Shown here in pieces: positions 1 through 7,681 of a stretch of DNA of 64,000 nucleotides; positions within the stretch are counted from its first letter, which is position 1, and each line of letters opens with the position of its first letter. The DNA comes from Hafnia alvei. GTDB lineage: Bacteria > Pseudomonadota > Gammaproteobacteria > Enterobacterales > Enterobacteriaceae. Under the pieces are notes generated by a model that did not search any database, had not been told where the DNA came from, and saw nothing but the letters and a program-made list of their open reading frames with translations. Position numbers and translations under genes: made by a program. The stretch lies in assembly GCF_034424155.1 (NCBI RefSeq), contig NZ_CP139992.1, positions 1,566,012 through 1,630,011 on the forward strand, written 5' to 3'.

Positions 1-1394
1 ATTTCATTCCTGAAGGGATGACGATTCAAGATTTCGGCGTTACCTATGAAGAGCTTGAGCCGTATTTTGATAAGGCTGAGAAAGTCTTTGGTACGTCAGG
101 CACGCCGTGGAGCGTGAAGGGGAAAGTGATTGGTCAGGGCAAAGGGGGAAACCCGTTTGCGCCAGATCGCTCTGACAATTTCCCGTTACCGGCTCAGAAA
201 CGCACCTTCTCTGCACAGATGTTTGCTCAAGCCGCGGAGTCTGTGGGCTATCATCCTTATGACCTGCCTTCGGCGAACACCTCAGGCCCGTACACCAATA
301 CCTATGGCGCTCAGATGGGGCCATGTAACTTCTGCGGATTCTGTAGTGGTTATGCGTGCTACATGTACTCCAAAGCTTCTCCAAACGTTAACGTGTGGCC
401 AGCTTTACGCCAAGAGCCTAAATTCGAGCTGCGTACCAACTCACATGTGCTGCGCGTTAATCTGACCGATGATAAAAAGCGCGCCACCGGTGTGACCTAT
501 GTGGATGCGCAAGGACGTCAGGTTGAGCAACCTGCTGATTTGGTTATTTTGGCTGCATTCCAGTTCCATAACGTGCATCTGATGCTGCTGTCTGGCATTG
601 GCCAGCCTTACAACCCAATTACTAATGAAGGGGTGGTAGGCCGTAACTTTGTGTACCAGAATATTTCAACCATCAAGGCTTTCTTCAATAAAGATATTTT
701 CACTAATACCTTCATTGGTGCCGGTGGTGCAGGTGTCGGCGTGGATGACTTTAACGCTGATAACTTTGATCACGCCAAATATGGTTTCGTCGGCGGATCG
801 CCGTTCTGGGTGAACCAAGCGGGGACTAAACCGATTTCAGGTTTGCCAACTCGCCCAGGAACTCCAGCGTGGGGAAGCAAATGGAAAGCCGAAGTCGCTG
901 ATGTTTATCCGCATCATGTCTCTATGGATGCGCATGGCGCGCACCAGTCTTATCGTGCTAACTATTTGGATTTAGACCCTAATTACAAAGATGTTTATGG
1001 TCAACCACTGCTGCGCATGACGTTCGACTGGCAGGAAAATGACATCAAAATGTCGCAGTTTATGCATGGACGTATGCATAAAATCGCCGAGGCCATGAAC
1101 CCAACGGTGATTAGCGGTGCGCCTAAAAGTGAAGGGACGCATTTCGATACCACCGTCTACCAAACCACGCATATGAACGGTGGGGCGATTATGGGCGACG
1201 ATCCGAAAACCAGCGCCATTAACCGCTATTTGCAAAGTTGGGATGTGCCAAACGTATTTGTACCGGGAGCATCGGCATTCCCGCAGGGCTTGGGCTATAA
1301 CCCGACCGGAACCTTGGCGGCTCTGACTTACTGGTCTGCTCGTGCCATTCGCGAACAGTATTTGAAAAATCCAGGACCGTTGGTGCAGGCTTAA
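1..1394 (+). CDS. Membrane-bound FAD dehydrogenase large subunit, GMC family (gluconate/2-ketogluconate/sorbitol dehydrogenase type), 5' truncated
   Basis: The reading frame is open from the window edge, so the N-terminal FAD-binding glycine motif lies outside; counting from the ATG at position 18, 458 residues are visible. The C-terminal GMC oxidoreductase domain is clear: a THMNGG segment with the likely catalytic His, and a GYNPTGT segment with the likely catalytic Asn. Four cysteines at visible residues 103, 106, 109 and 114 (CNFCGFC plus YAC) resemble the 3Fe-4S ligand region known in bacterial three-subunit FAD sugar dehydrogenases. The cytochrome c subunit follows after 12 bp, so both should form one periplasm-facing complex passing electrons to quinone. 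The substrate (gluconate, 2-ketogluconate, sorbitol or similar) cannot be told from this part; the small subunit would be expected upstream. Confidence 0.88.
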   Translation, partial: FIPEGMTIQDFGVTYEELEPYFDKAEKVFGTSGTPWSVKGKVIGQGKGGNPFAPDRSDNFPLPAQKRTFSAQMFAQAAESVGYHPYDLPSANTSGPYTNTYGAQMGPCNFCGFCSGYACYMYSKASPNVNVWPALRQEPKFELRTNSHVLRVNLTDDKKRATGVTYVDAQGRQVEQPADLVILAAFQFHNVHLMLLSGIGQPYNPITNEGVVGRNFVYQNISTIKAFFNKDIFTNTFIGAGGAGVGVDDFNADNFDHAKYGFVGGSPFWVNQAGTKPISGLPTRPGTPAWGSKWKAEVADVYPHHVSMDAHGAHQSYRANYLDLDPNYKDVYGQPLLRMTFDWQENDIKMSQFMHGRMHKIAEAMNPTVISGAPKSEGTHFDTTVYQTTHMNGGAIMGDDPKTSAINRYLQSWDVPNVFVPGASAFPQGLGYNPTGTLAALTYWSARAIREQYLKNPGPLVQA

Positions 1395-1406
1395 GGAAAC
1401 CAGAAC

Positions 1407-2735
1407 ATGAAAAAAATACTCTCAGTGCTGGTATTTGGTGCGTTTAGTCTCAGCGCATTGGCTCAGGAAATGAGCGGCGCAGATTTGATTAAACGCGGTG
1501 AATATCTGGCTCGCGCCGGAGACTGCGTGGCCTGCCATACCAGCAAAGGCGGAACCCCGTTTGCAGGTGGGCTACCGATGGCAACGCCAATCGGCACGAT
1601 TTACAGTACCAACATCACGCCAGATAAGAAGCACGGCATTGGTGAATACTCTTTTGAGGATTTTGACCAAGCGGTGCGCCATGGCGTGGCGAAGAACGGC
1701 AGTACGCTATATCCGGCGATGCCATATCCTTCTTATGCCGTGGTGACTGAACCGGACATGCGCGCGCTTTATGCGTATTTCATGCAGGGTGTGAAACCTG
1801 TCGATCAGGCAAACAAAGATAGCGATATTCCTTGGCCGTTGTCGATGCGCTGGCCATTGTCGATTTGGCGCGGGATGTTTGCGCCAGATGTGCAGGATTT
1901 CAAACCCGCACAGGGTGAAGATCCCGTACTGGCGCGTGGTCGCTATCTGGTGGAGGGTTTAGGGCACTGCGGTGCTTGCCATACGCCACGCAGTATCACC
2001 ATGCAGGAGAAAGCGCTTAACAATGCCGAAGGCGATGTTTACCTTTCCGGCAGTGCACCGATTGATGGCTGGATTGCTTCAAATCTGCGTGGCGATAACA
2101 AAGATGGGTTAGGCAGCTGGAGTGAAAAAGATCTGACTGAGTTCCTGCGAACAGGGCGAAACGATCGTACCGCCGTGTTTGGCGGCATGACCGATGTCGT
2201 TGAACATAGTTTGCAGTACTTAACGCCAGAAGACGCCACGGCAATTGCGCGGTATCTGAAGTCGCTGCCGGCAAAAGATAAAGATCAGCAGGCCTTTAAA
2301 GAGGACAAAACCGTCGCTAATGCGCTGTGGAAGGGCGATGACAGTAAAAAAGGCGCGGCGGTGTATGTTGATAACTGCGCGGCTTGCCATCGAACTGACG
2401 GTAGCGGTTACACGCGTTTCTTCCCTGAACTGCGCGGCAATCCGGTGGTGATGACCGATGATGCTACTTCGCTTATCCATGTAGTATTAACCGGGAATAC
2501 GCTACCGGGCGTGAAAGGGGCTCCATCCTCGATCACGATGCCTGCATTTGGCTGGCGCTTGAACGATCAGCAGGTGGCTGATGTGGTCAACTTTATTCGT
2601 ACCAGTTGGGGGAATAAAGCCCCTGAAATTACGGCTAAAGACGTTGCCAAAGTGCGCGAGGACAAGGACATCATTCCCGATCCGAAACTGCTAGGCAGCC
2701 CTGAAATTGAAAAATTACAGGTCACACAGCAATAG
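1407..2735 (+). CDS. Tri-haem cytochrome c subunit of the FAD dehydrogenase
   Basis: 442 residues. A signal peptide (about 1-20, ending ALAQ) sends it to the periplasm. Three CxxCH haem c motifs lie at residues 40-44, 188-192 and 324-328, one per cytochrome c domain, the usual build of the cytochrome subunit of gluconate or sorbitol dehydrogenase. It carries electrons from the FAD subunit encoded 12 bp upstream to the quinone pool. The ATG is preceded by an AAGGAA ribosome site. Co-transcription with the upstream gene is likely, and a strong hairpin with a T-run follows the stop. Confidence 0.92.
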   Translation: MKKILSVLVFGAFSLSALAQEMSGADLIKRGEYLARAGDCVACHTSKGGTPFAGGLPMATPIGTIYSTNITPDKKHGIGEYSFEDFDQAVRHGVAKNGSTLYPAMPYPSYAVVTEPDMRALYAYFMQGVKPVDQANKDSDIPWPLSMRWPLSIWRGMFAPDVQDFKPAQGEDPVLARGRYLVEGLGHCGACHTPRSITMQEKALNNAEGDVYLSGSAPIDGWIASNLRGDNKDGLGSWSEKDLTEFLRTGRNDRTAVFGGMTDVVEHSLQYLTPEDATAIARYLKSLPAKDKDQQAFKEDKTVANALWKGDDSKKGAAVYVDNCAACHRTDGSGYTRFFPELRGNPVVMTDDATSLIHVVLTGNTLPGVKGAPSSITMPAFGWRLNDQQVADVVNFIRTSWGNKAPEITAKDVAKVREDKDIIPDPKLLGSPEIEKLQVTQQ

Positions 2736-2745
2736 CAAAAATCTG

Positions 2746-2778
2746 CATGCCGTTCGTTTAAGCGAGCGGCATGTTTTC
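2746..2778 (+). terminator. Rho-independent terminator after the dehydrogenase genes
   Basis: An 11-bp stem (arms 2746-2756 and 2763-2773, beginning CATGCCG and ending CGGCATG) has a 6-nt loop and is followed by TTTT. It lies 10 bp past the cytochrome stop. Confidence 0.8.
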
Positions 2779-2798
2779 TAAAGCCGGATGAGATGTGC

Positions 2799-3077
2799 CT
2801 ATGGAGCCTGGCGTTGATGCAATATGGCGGCAATCACTAAACGTTCATCGCTGATGATGTAATAAATCACATGGCTCCTATAGGGAAAATAGAATGATTC
2901 TGCGGCCATGTTGTTACAACGGATACCCATCTGTGGCGTTTTCGCCAGCAGCTGTAGCTGCTTTCTGAGGCCGAAGAGATAATTATCCGCCTGCTCGATG
3001 CCCCAATGTTCAACGCTGAAGGCTCGGATCGTGAGCAGATGCTGCTTTGCCGCCAGCGATAAATGATAAGCCATCAT
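2799..3077 (-). CDS. RelE/ParE-family type II toxin
   Basis: 92 residues, basic, of the ParE/RelE fold: N-terminal helices (about 8-45), then a core with the run FYFPYRSHVIYYII and a short C-terminal strand. RelE members cut mRNA on the ribosome and ParE members poison gyrase; the sequence alone does not decide which. The start ATG overlaps the antitoxin stop (ATGA); a second ATG directly follows (3074), so either may be used. The gene order antitoxin-toxin with overlap is typical of a type II toxin-antitoxin operon. Confidence 0.82.
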   Translation of the reverse strand: MMAYHLSLAAKQHLLTIRAFSVEHWGIEQADNYLFGLRKQLQLLAKTPQMGIRCNNMAAESFYFPYRSHVIYYIISDERLVIAAILHQRQAP

Positions 3078-3340
3078 TTCTTATCGTGTTTACCTGCCAC
3101 AAGATCCTGCATAAAAGCTTCGCCATCAATGGTTTGCCCGTTAACGATATCGCGTTGCGCCTGTTCAAAACAGTGCTGTAGATGGGCTGCTTTAATATCT
3201 TCCACGGCTAGATAGTTTTCATAAGACATGACTACGGCCACGGTTTTGCCGTTTTTGCTGATTTGAATCGGTTCTGCCTGAACGCTCATTAATAACTCTC
3301 CAAACTGGGTTTTTGCTTGGTTGGCGGTAAAGGTTTTCAT
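3074..3340 (-). CDS. Phd/YefM-family antitoxin
   Basis: 88 residues. The N-terminal part (1-55: KTFTANQAKTQFGELL, then a stretch with SKNGKTVAVVMSYENY) is the Phd/YefM DNA-binding domain, which typically represses its own operon; the C-terminal part (about 56-88) should wrap the toxin. It is the first gene of a two-gene operon and overlaps the toxin gene by 4 bp. The short palindrome AATCG-aa-CGATT at 3383-3394, about 45 bp before the start, is a possible operator but is not demonstrated. Confidence 0.88.
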   Translation of the reverse strand: MKTFTANQAKTQFGELLMSVQAEPIQISKNGKTVAVVMSYENYLAVEDIKAAHLQHCFEQAQRDIVNGQTIDGEAFMQDLVAGKHDKK

Positions 3341-3439
3341 GGCTTCGCTTTGGTGGTGAGAATATATGCAAAAAATAACACGAATCGAACGATTTGCGCG
3401 ATAAGCTTTGGCTTAAAATTGTTTTGCATAAACCAATAT

Positions 3440-3467
3440 AAAAATGCCCACGGGCGTTGCCGTGGGC
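3440..3467 (-). terminator. Rho-independent terminator, probably for yqcE-ygcE
   Basis: A perfect 8-bp stem (GCCCACGG/CCGTGGGC, 3446-3453 with 3460-3467) is followed on the minus strand by ATTTTTATA. It lies about 120 bp beyond the ygcE stop. Confidence 0.7.
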
Positions 3468-3584
3468 AGTATCAATAAAATCGATAGGGATTGCTGAGGT
3501 TTTTAGCTGTCTAATGCAGAATTTGCGAGCGATTTCATCCCTATGGCTGCATTTGCACGGGTTTGCAAATCGCGAACTGTATTT

Positions 3585-5036
3585 TTAAGCATCCACCAAC
3601 GGGCTTAGATGCTGGAATAGCGGATCAAGATACTGATTCACCTGACGATAGACCTGCTGATTTAAGGCGTTATACAGGCTATGGTTTTCTGCGTTAGGCA
3701 TAAATGTATCGCCCATTCGTACCATTTTCTGTGTCGCTTCTTCATAGCTATCAAACGCGCCGACGGCCATGCCCGCGTTAATCGCGCACCCGATGGCCGC
3801 CGACCCTTTCATCACATTTCGACGGGTGGGAATCCCAAATATATCGGCGAATATCTGCATGAAGACATCGCTGTTAGCACCGCCACCAGAGATGATGAGG
3901 CTTTTGAACGGGGTTTTTAGCTCGGCCGCCATTTTATCCATATGATTTTTCATGGTGAATGCGATGCCTTCCAGCACGGACCGATACATGTGTCCACGGG
4001 TGTGGCGGCCATCAAAGCCAATCATGGCTCCTTTGCGGAATTCAGCCTCGGATGGCGGTGCCCAGTCATGAATGGTGAGTAAGCCTTCGCATCCAGCCGG
4101 TATTTTTTCTGCTTCACGATTGAGCAATTCCTCAATGCTTTCGCCTTGGTCAGCCGTATCGGCTAAAGCCGCTGCGCCAAACTGATCGCGGAACCAGCTG
4201 ATTGTCCACATGCCACGGCGAACGCCCATGCATTCATAGAGATAATGATTTGGAATCGATGCTTGGAATGGCCAGAAGTTTTTAGCATCTTTAACATTTT
4301 CGTGCCCGTGTACCATGGCACCGATGTAGGTGCCCAACGAGATCAGCGCAACGCCTTCGTCAAGAGAGCCAGCCCCCAAAGCTTCAACGGCTTTATCATG
4401 GGCGGTGGCAATAACGGGAATACCGGCGGGAATCCCCAATTTCTTGGCTACGCTATCGGTAATATGACCCAGAATTTCCCCCGGACGCACAACATCAAAC
4501 ACCTGCTCACGAGAGAGATTACAGCTTTGCCATGTGGCCGGATCGGTGCTCCAATCCAACGTATCATTGTCCATTGGCCACCAGCCAATGTAGTTTGCAC
4601 AGGTATCTTTAAATTCCCCGGTTAGCCGATGAGTAATATAACCGGACGTGGTCGTGACATAGCGAACGCCTTGGTAGGCATCGATATACTCATAGGGTTT
4701 ATTTAAACGCTTATCCATCCAGTTAATGACGGGATAAGCCAGTTCCCCATTGGCTTTGAGTAGCACTCGGCAGCAGCGAATGATACATACGCCCATAGCC
4801 AGAATATCGCTTGCATGACGTCCTTGCTGGTGGAATTTTTGCATCGCAGTGCGGAAAGCAATTTGCAGTGCATCCCACAGATCGTCATCAGGATGTTCGG
4901 CCAATAGCGGTGCGGGAATATCCATTTTTCTTAATGCTTGTTTCCCTTCACAAATAACCTGCCCGTCTACGTCAAAAATAACCACTTTTGCACTTTGGGT
5001 GCCCACGTCTACACCCATGAGATATTGACTTTTCAT
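3585..5036 (-). CDS. ygcE: FGGY-family carbohydrate kinase YgcE
   Basis: 483 residues, close to the roughly 490 of E. coli YgcE. The phosphate-binding loop DVGTQSAK is at 10-17 and the C-terminal FGGY signature region with SGGGANSD is near 383-390; both ATPase-fold lobes are complete. It phosphorylates a sugar or polyol of unknown identity in the cytoplasm. It is downstream of the transporter gene yqcE (28 bp apart, same strand), so uptake followed by phosphorylation is a reasonable inference. Assignment rests on the conserved ygc gene order as much as on the sequence. Regulation should follow the yqcE promoter and its leader hairpin. Confidence 0.9.
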   Translation of the reverse strand: MKSQYLMGVDVGTQSAKVVIFDVDGQVICEGKQALRKMDIPAPLLAEHPDDDLWDALQIAFRTAMQKFHQQGRHASDILAMGVCIIRCCRVLLKANGELAYPVINWMDKRLNKPYEYIDAYQGVRYVTTTSGYITHRLTGEFKDTCANYIGWWPMDNDTLDWSTDPATWQSCNLSREQVFDVVRPGEILGHITDSVAKKLGIPAGIPVIATAHDKAVEALGAGSLDEGVALISLGTYIGAMVHGHENVKDAKNFWPFQASIPNHYLYECMGVRRGMWTISWFRDQFGAAALADTADQGESIEELLNREAEKIPAGCEGLLTIHDWAPPSEAEFRKGAMIGFDGRHTRGHMYRSVLEGIAFTMKNHMDKMAAELKTPFKSLIISGGGANSDVFMQIFADIFGIPTRRNVMKGSAAIGCAINAGMAVGAFDSYEEATQKMVRMGDTFMPNAENHSLYNALNQQVYRQVNQYLDPLFQHLSPLVDA

Positions 5037-5064
5037 CTGTAAGGCCTCGCTCTAGAACTTAGGA

Positions 5065-6360
5065 TTAATGATTAGTTTGTGATTTAGTTGATGACTGAAC
5101 CGTATCTGAATGGCGATGTGTTGCTCGTCGCATGTTTTGAGCCAGCAGATAGGTAAACACGATAACGAGGCAGGTTGCGGCAAGCCCCATTAGCCACATA
5201 TTTCGATAGGCCTGCGCCGCCGGTAACGTGTCTTGCCAATGCCCAACAATGGGATAGACAAAGACATCAGGAAGAAAGCCAATCACCGAGCAAATGCCAA
5301 CGGTGGTTCCCATGATGTAGGCGGGGGTTCGCGCCTCGCCAATGCAGGCAAAATAAAGCCCACGCGAGGCGTAACACACAAAGGCCAGCAACAAGATCAA
5401 GCCTATTCCGATCGCAACAGAGCGCGGATTTTGGTTAGTGATGAGCAGCGCAACTAATGTGATGACGCTGATGACAGCTAAAAACTGTATGACGCGAGTG
5501 GGGGATTTGAAACGGCTATAGGTGGTGATTAAACCACCAAGCGGCCCACACATGGCGCGGAAGATCTTGTTGATCACGATCCCCATATAGCTAGCCGCCA
5601 CCAGATCCATGGCGTACATTTCGGTGAGATAATTCGTCGAATAGCTGAGAATGGCGTAGATGGTATACACGCCAAAAATAATCATGCTGCAATACCACGT
5701 GGTACTAATTTTGAGTACGGAGAGAATATCGCTGAGGTGGAATGCGGGAGAGGAGGTTTCTCCGCGCTGGCTAAAGCCGTCTTTAACAAAAAACCAGCAA
5801 AGAATGCCTAGCAAAATGTAGACACTGCTATAAATTAAAATAACAGCTTTCAAGCTATTAGGATCGCTGGGGGAAAATAACGAGAACACCCACATGGTGA
5901 ATACGGCTAGGGCCATAACGCCAACGCCGCGCAGGCCTTCCATCCAGCCCATAATTTTTCCCTGTTCATCATGCGAACCCAGCAACGAGGCGGCTTTAAT
6001 CGAAACAGACCAGAGTAAAAGAATAGTGGTAATGGCAAATGCCACCTGAATTAATATCATGACCCAAAAAGGCGGATAAACCATCATTAATAGGCCAAGT
6101 AGCCCGGTGGCAATCATAGAAAATGACATCATTTTCTTATGAGAAAACTTATCAGCGATAACGCCGCTAGGGGCATAAAGAATAATTGCCGTAATACCAA
6201 AAGTGCTCATAATGAGCCCGATTTCGGTGTTTGAAAAACCCATAAACTTCGCCATGGGAATTTGATAAATATAGCGTAGATAGGCGAGGTCGAAACTGAC
6301 ACCACCGCTAATACTTATTATTGCAAGTGTTACCCAACGACGAAAATTATCTTTATCCAT
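5065..6360 (-). CDS. yqcE: MFS transporter YqcE
   Basis: 431 residues with about 12 hydrophobic segments and the layout of the major facilitator superfamily; E. coli YqcE has about 425. It is an inner-membrane sugar or sugar-acid porter of unknown substrate. It is the first gene of the yqcE-ygcE unit and is transcribed away from ygcW. Its leader holds a terminator-like hairpin with nine Us, ending about 26 nt before the ATG, so expression should depend on read-through (see the leader entry). The ATG at 6360 has GAGAAA upstream as ribosome site. Confidence 0.9.
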   Translation of the reverse strand: MDKDNFRRWVTLAIISISGGVSFDLAYLRYIYQIPMAKFMGFSNTEIGLIMSTFGITAIILYAPSGVIADKFSHKKMMSFSMIATGLLGLLMMVYPPFWVMILIQVAFAITTILLLWSVSIKAASLLGSHDEQGKIMGWMEGLRGVGVMALAVFTMWVFSLFSPSDPNSLKAVILIYSSVYILLGILCWFFVKDGFSQRGETSSPAFHLSDILSVLKISTTWYCSMIIFGVYTIYAILSYSTNYLTEMYAMDLVAASYMGIVINKIFRAMCGPLGGLITTYSRFKSPTRVIQFLAVISVITLVALLITNQNPRSVAIGIGLILLLAFVCYASRGLYFACIGEARTPAYIMGTTVGICSVIGFLPDVFVYPIVGHWQDTLPAAQAYRNMWLMGLAATCLVIVFTYLLAQNMRRATHRHSDTVQSSTKSQTNH

Positions 6361-6385
6361 AATGATTTCTCAGTAAGCACATGGC

Positions 6386-6435
6386 AAAAAAAAAGAGAAA
6401 AGTAAACTCCCCGCAAGGGAAGTTACTTTTCTCTT
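6386..6435 (-). promoter_or_regulatory. Leader terminator/attenuator hairpin of yqcE-ygcE
   Basis: Read on the minus strand, the stem begins AAGAGAAAAGTAA and closes with TTTACTTTTCTCTT; counting by eye it has 19 bp with one bulged U and a UUGC loop, and nine Ts follow at once (6394 to 6386). This is a textbook intrinsic terminator, but it stands in front of the yqcE ATG, about 15 nt after the predicted transcription start. The same element occurs in inverted orientation in the ygcW leader. I infer control by antitermination, with YgcP (GlpP family) as candidate factor. Confidence 0.82.
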
Positions 6436-6449
6436 AGTCTCCAGTAACG

Positions 6450-6499
6450 GCTGAAATTAATAGCATGATGTTTGAATTTATTTCGTGAGAGTTATCACA
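6450..6499 (-). promoter_or_regulatory. CRP-dependent promoter of yqcE-ygcE (predicted)
   Basis: CGTGA-N6-TCACA at 6484-6499 differs from the CRP consensus by one base. On the minus strand the -10 candidate TGC-TATTAA ends at 6457, which puts the start point near 6450. The CRP centre is then at about -41.5, the class II position. Confidence 0.65.
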
Positions 6500-6628
6500 A
6501 TTCTAATTTTGACTAATAAACAATGGTGAGAATATAAAATGCTTGTAGTAAATGTGGTTAATTTATTTTTAGACAAATAAAAGAAAGTTTTTGATGTGCG
6601 GATTTTTAATCTGTTTTCGTGAGATTTA

Positions 6629-6678
6629 TGTGATTAGTGTCACGGAAGTAGCGAAGGTAATCATGATACTAATCTTAA
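6629..6678 (+). promoter_or_regulatory. CRP-dependent promoter of ygcW (predicted)
   Basis: TGTGA-N6-TCACG at 6629-6644 differs from the CRP consensus by one base. The -10 candidate GATACT is at 6665-6670, giving a start near 6677-6678 and a CRP centre near -41.5. The spacing mirrors that of the yqcE promoter. Confidence 0.65.
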
Positions 6679-6693
6679 TCAGTTACTCGAGAT

Positions 6694-6747
6694 AAAGAGA
6701 AAAGTAACTTCCTGCTAAGCGGGGAGTTTGCTTTTCTCTTTTTTTTT
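6694..6747 (+). promoter_or_regulatory. Leader terminator/attenuator hairpin of ygcW
   Basis: Stem arms are 6694-6712 and 6721-6741 with one bulged T and nine Ts at 6739-6747. The left arm contains the same AAGAGAAAAGTAACTTCC as the yqcE leader hairpin; the loops differ (TGCTAAGC here, TTGC there). The hairpin begins about 17 nt after the predicted start and ends about 30 nt before the ygcW ATG. Sequence conservation of the stem, not only pairing, suggests that a protein reads it. Confidence 0.82.
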
Positions 6748-6776
6748 GCTCTTTTACTATGAACAAGGGATATATC

Positions 6777-7562
6777 ATGTCACTAAGCGCATTAAATGAA
6801 TTTAATCTCGACTTTTTCTCGTTAAAAGGAAAGAACGCGATCGTCACCGGTGGGAATAGTGGATTAGGTCAGGCTTTTGCAGTGGCCTTAGCCAAAGCAG
6901 GGGCAAATCTCTTTATTCCGAGTTTTATTATGGATAAAGGTGAAACTCGTGAGCTTATTGAACAGCAGGGCGTACAGGTTGAGTTCTTACAGATTGATAT
7001 CACAGAAAAAGGCGCACCGGCTAAGGTGATTGCTCAGTGTGTAGAGCGGTTTGGCTCTGTGGATATTTTAGTTAACAATGCCGGTATCTGTAAGCTCAAC
7101 AAAGTGCTCGATTTTGATCGTAAAGATTGGGATCCGATGATTGATATTAACCTCACGGCAGCCTTTGAACTTAGCTATGAAGCCGCAAAATTTATGATCC
7201 CACAAAAAAGTGGGAAAATAGTTAATATATGTTCGTTATTTTCTTATTTAGGTGGGCAATGGTCACCGGCTTATTCTGCAACCAAACACGCGCTAGCCGG
7301 ATTTACTAAGGCTTACTGTGATGAACTTGGTCAATATAATATTCAGGTTAATGGTATTGCGCCAGGATATTACGCAACAGAAATTACGACAGAGACGCGT
7401 AAAAACCCAGAAACTAATCAGCGTGTATTGGATCATATTCCAGCTAATCGTTGGGGGGAGACTCAGGATCTGATGGGAGCGATGGTTTACTTAGCGAGCA
7501 GAGCATCAAATTATGTCAATGGACATTTGCTGGTGGTCGATGGTGGCTATTTAGTGAGATAG
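6777..7562 (+). CDS. ygcW: Short-chain dehydrogenase/reductase YgcW
   Basis: 261 residues, the length of E. coli YgcW. The NAD(P) loop TGGNSGLGQAF is near 29-39 and the catalytic YSATK motif lies in the middle, preceded by the active-site Ser in NICS. It oxidises or reduces a sugar-acid or polyol hydroxyl in the cytoplasm (related enzymes act on 2-deoxy-D-gluconate or gluconate); its substrate is not known. I chose the ATG at 6777 because AAGGGA sits 6 nt upstream; an ATG at 6759 lies in the same frame but has only the T-rich terminator tail before it. It is the first gene of the plus-strand ygcW-U-S-R-Q unit and lies behind a leader hairpin. Confidence 0.92.
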   Translation: MSLSALNEFNLDFFSLKGKNAIVTGGNSGLGQAFAVALAKAGANLFIPSFIMDKGETRELIEQQGVQVEFLQIDITEKGAPAKVIAQCVERFGSVDILVNNAGICKLNKVLDFDRKDWDPMIDINLTAAFELSYEAAKFMIPQKSGKIVNICSLFSYLGGQWSPAYSATKHALAGFTKAYCDELGQYNIQVNGIAPGYYATEITTETRKNPETNQRVLDHIPANRWGETQDLMGAMVYLASRASNYVNGHLLVVDGGYLVR

Positions 7563-7586
7563 ATAAATCTAAAATGACTCAATGAA

Positions 7587-7621
7587 AATAAAAGGTGGTT
7601 CCTTTTTATTTGAGGTTTTTT
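7587..7621 (+). terminator. Weak terminator-like hairpin between ygcW and ygcU
   Basis: A short A/T-rich stem (AATAAAAGG with CCTTTTTATT, 7587-7595 and 7601-7610) is followed by TGAGGTTTTTT. It could reduce read-through from ygcW into ygcU rather than end all transcription. Confidence 0.45.
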
Positions 7622-7681
7622 AGCACGGATTTATTTACTAAGAGTTAAATTTTAATTATCAAATAATGATAAGGATTTACT

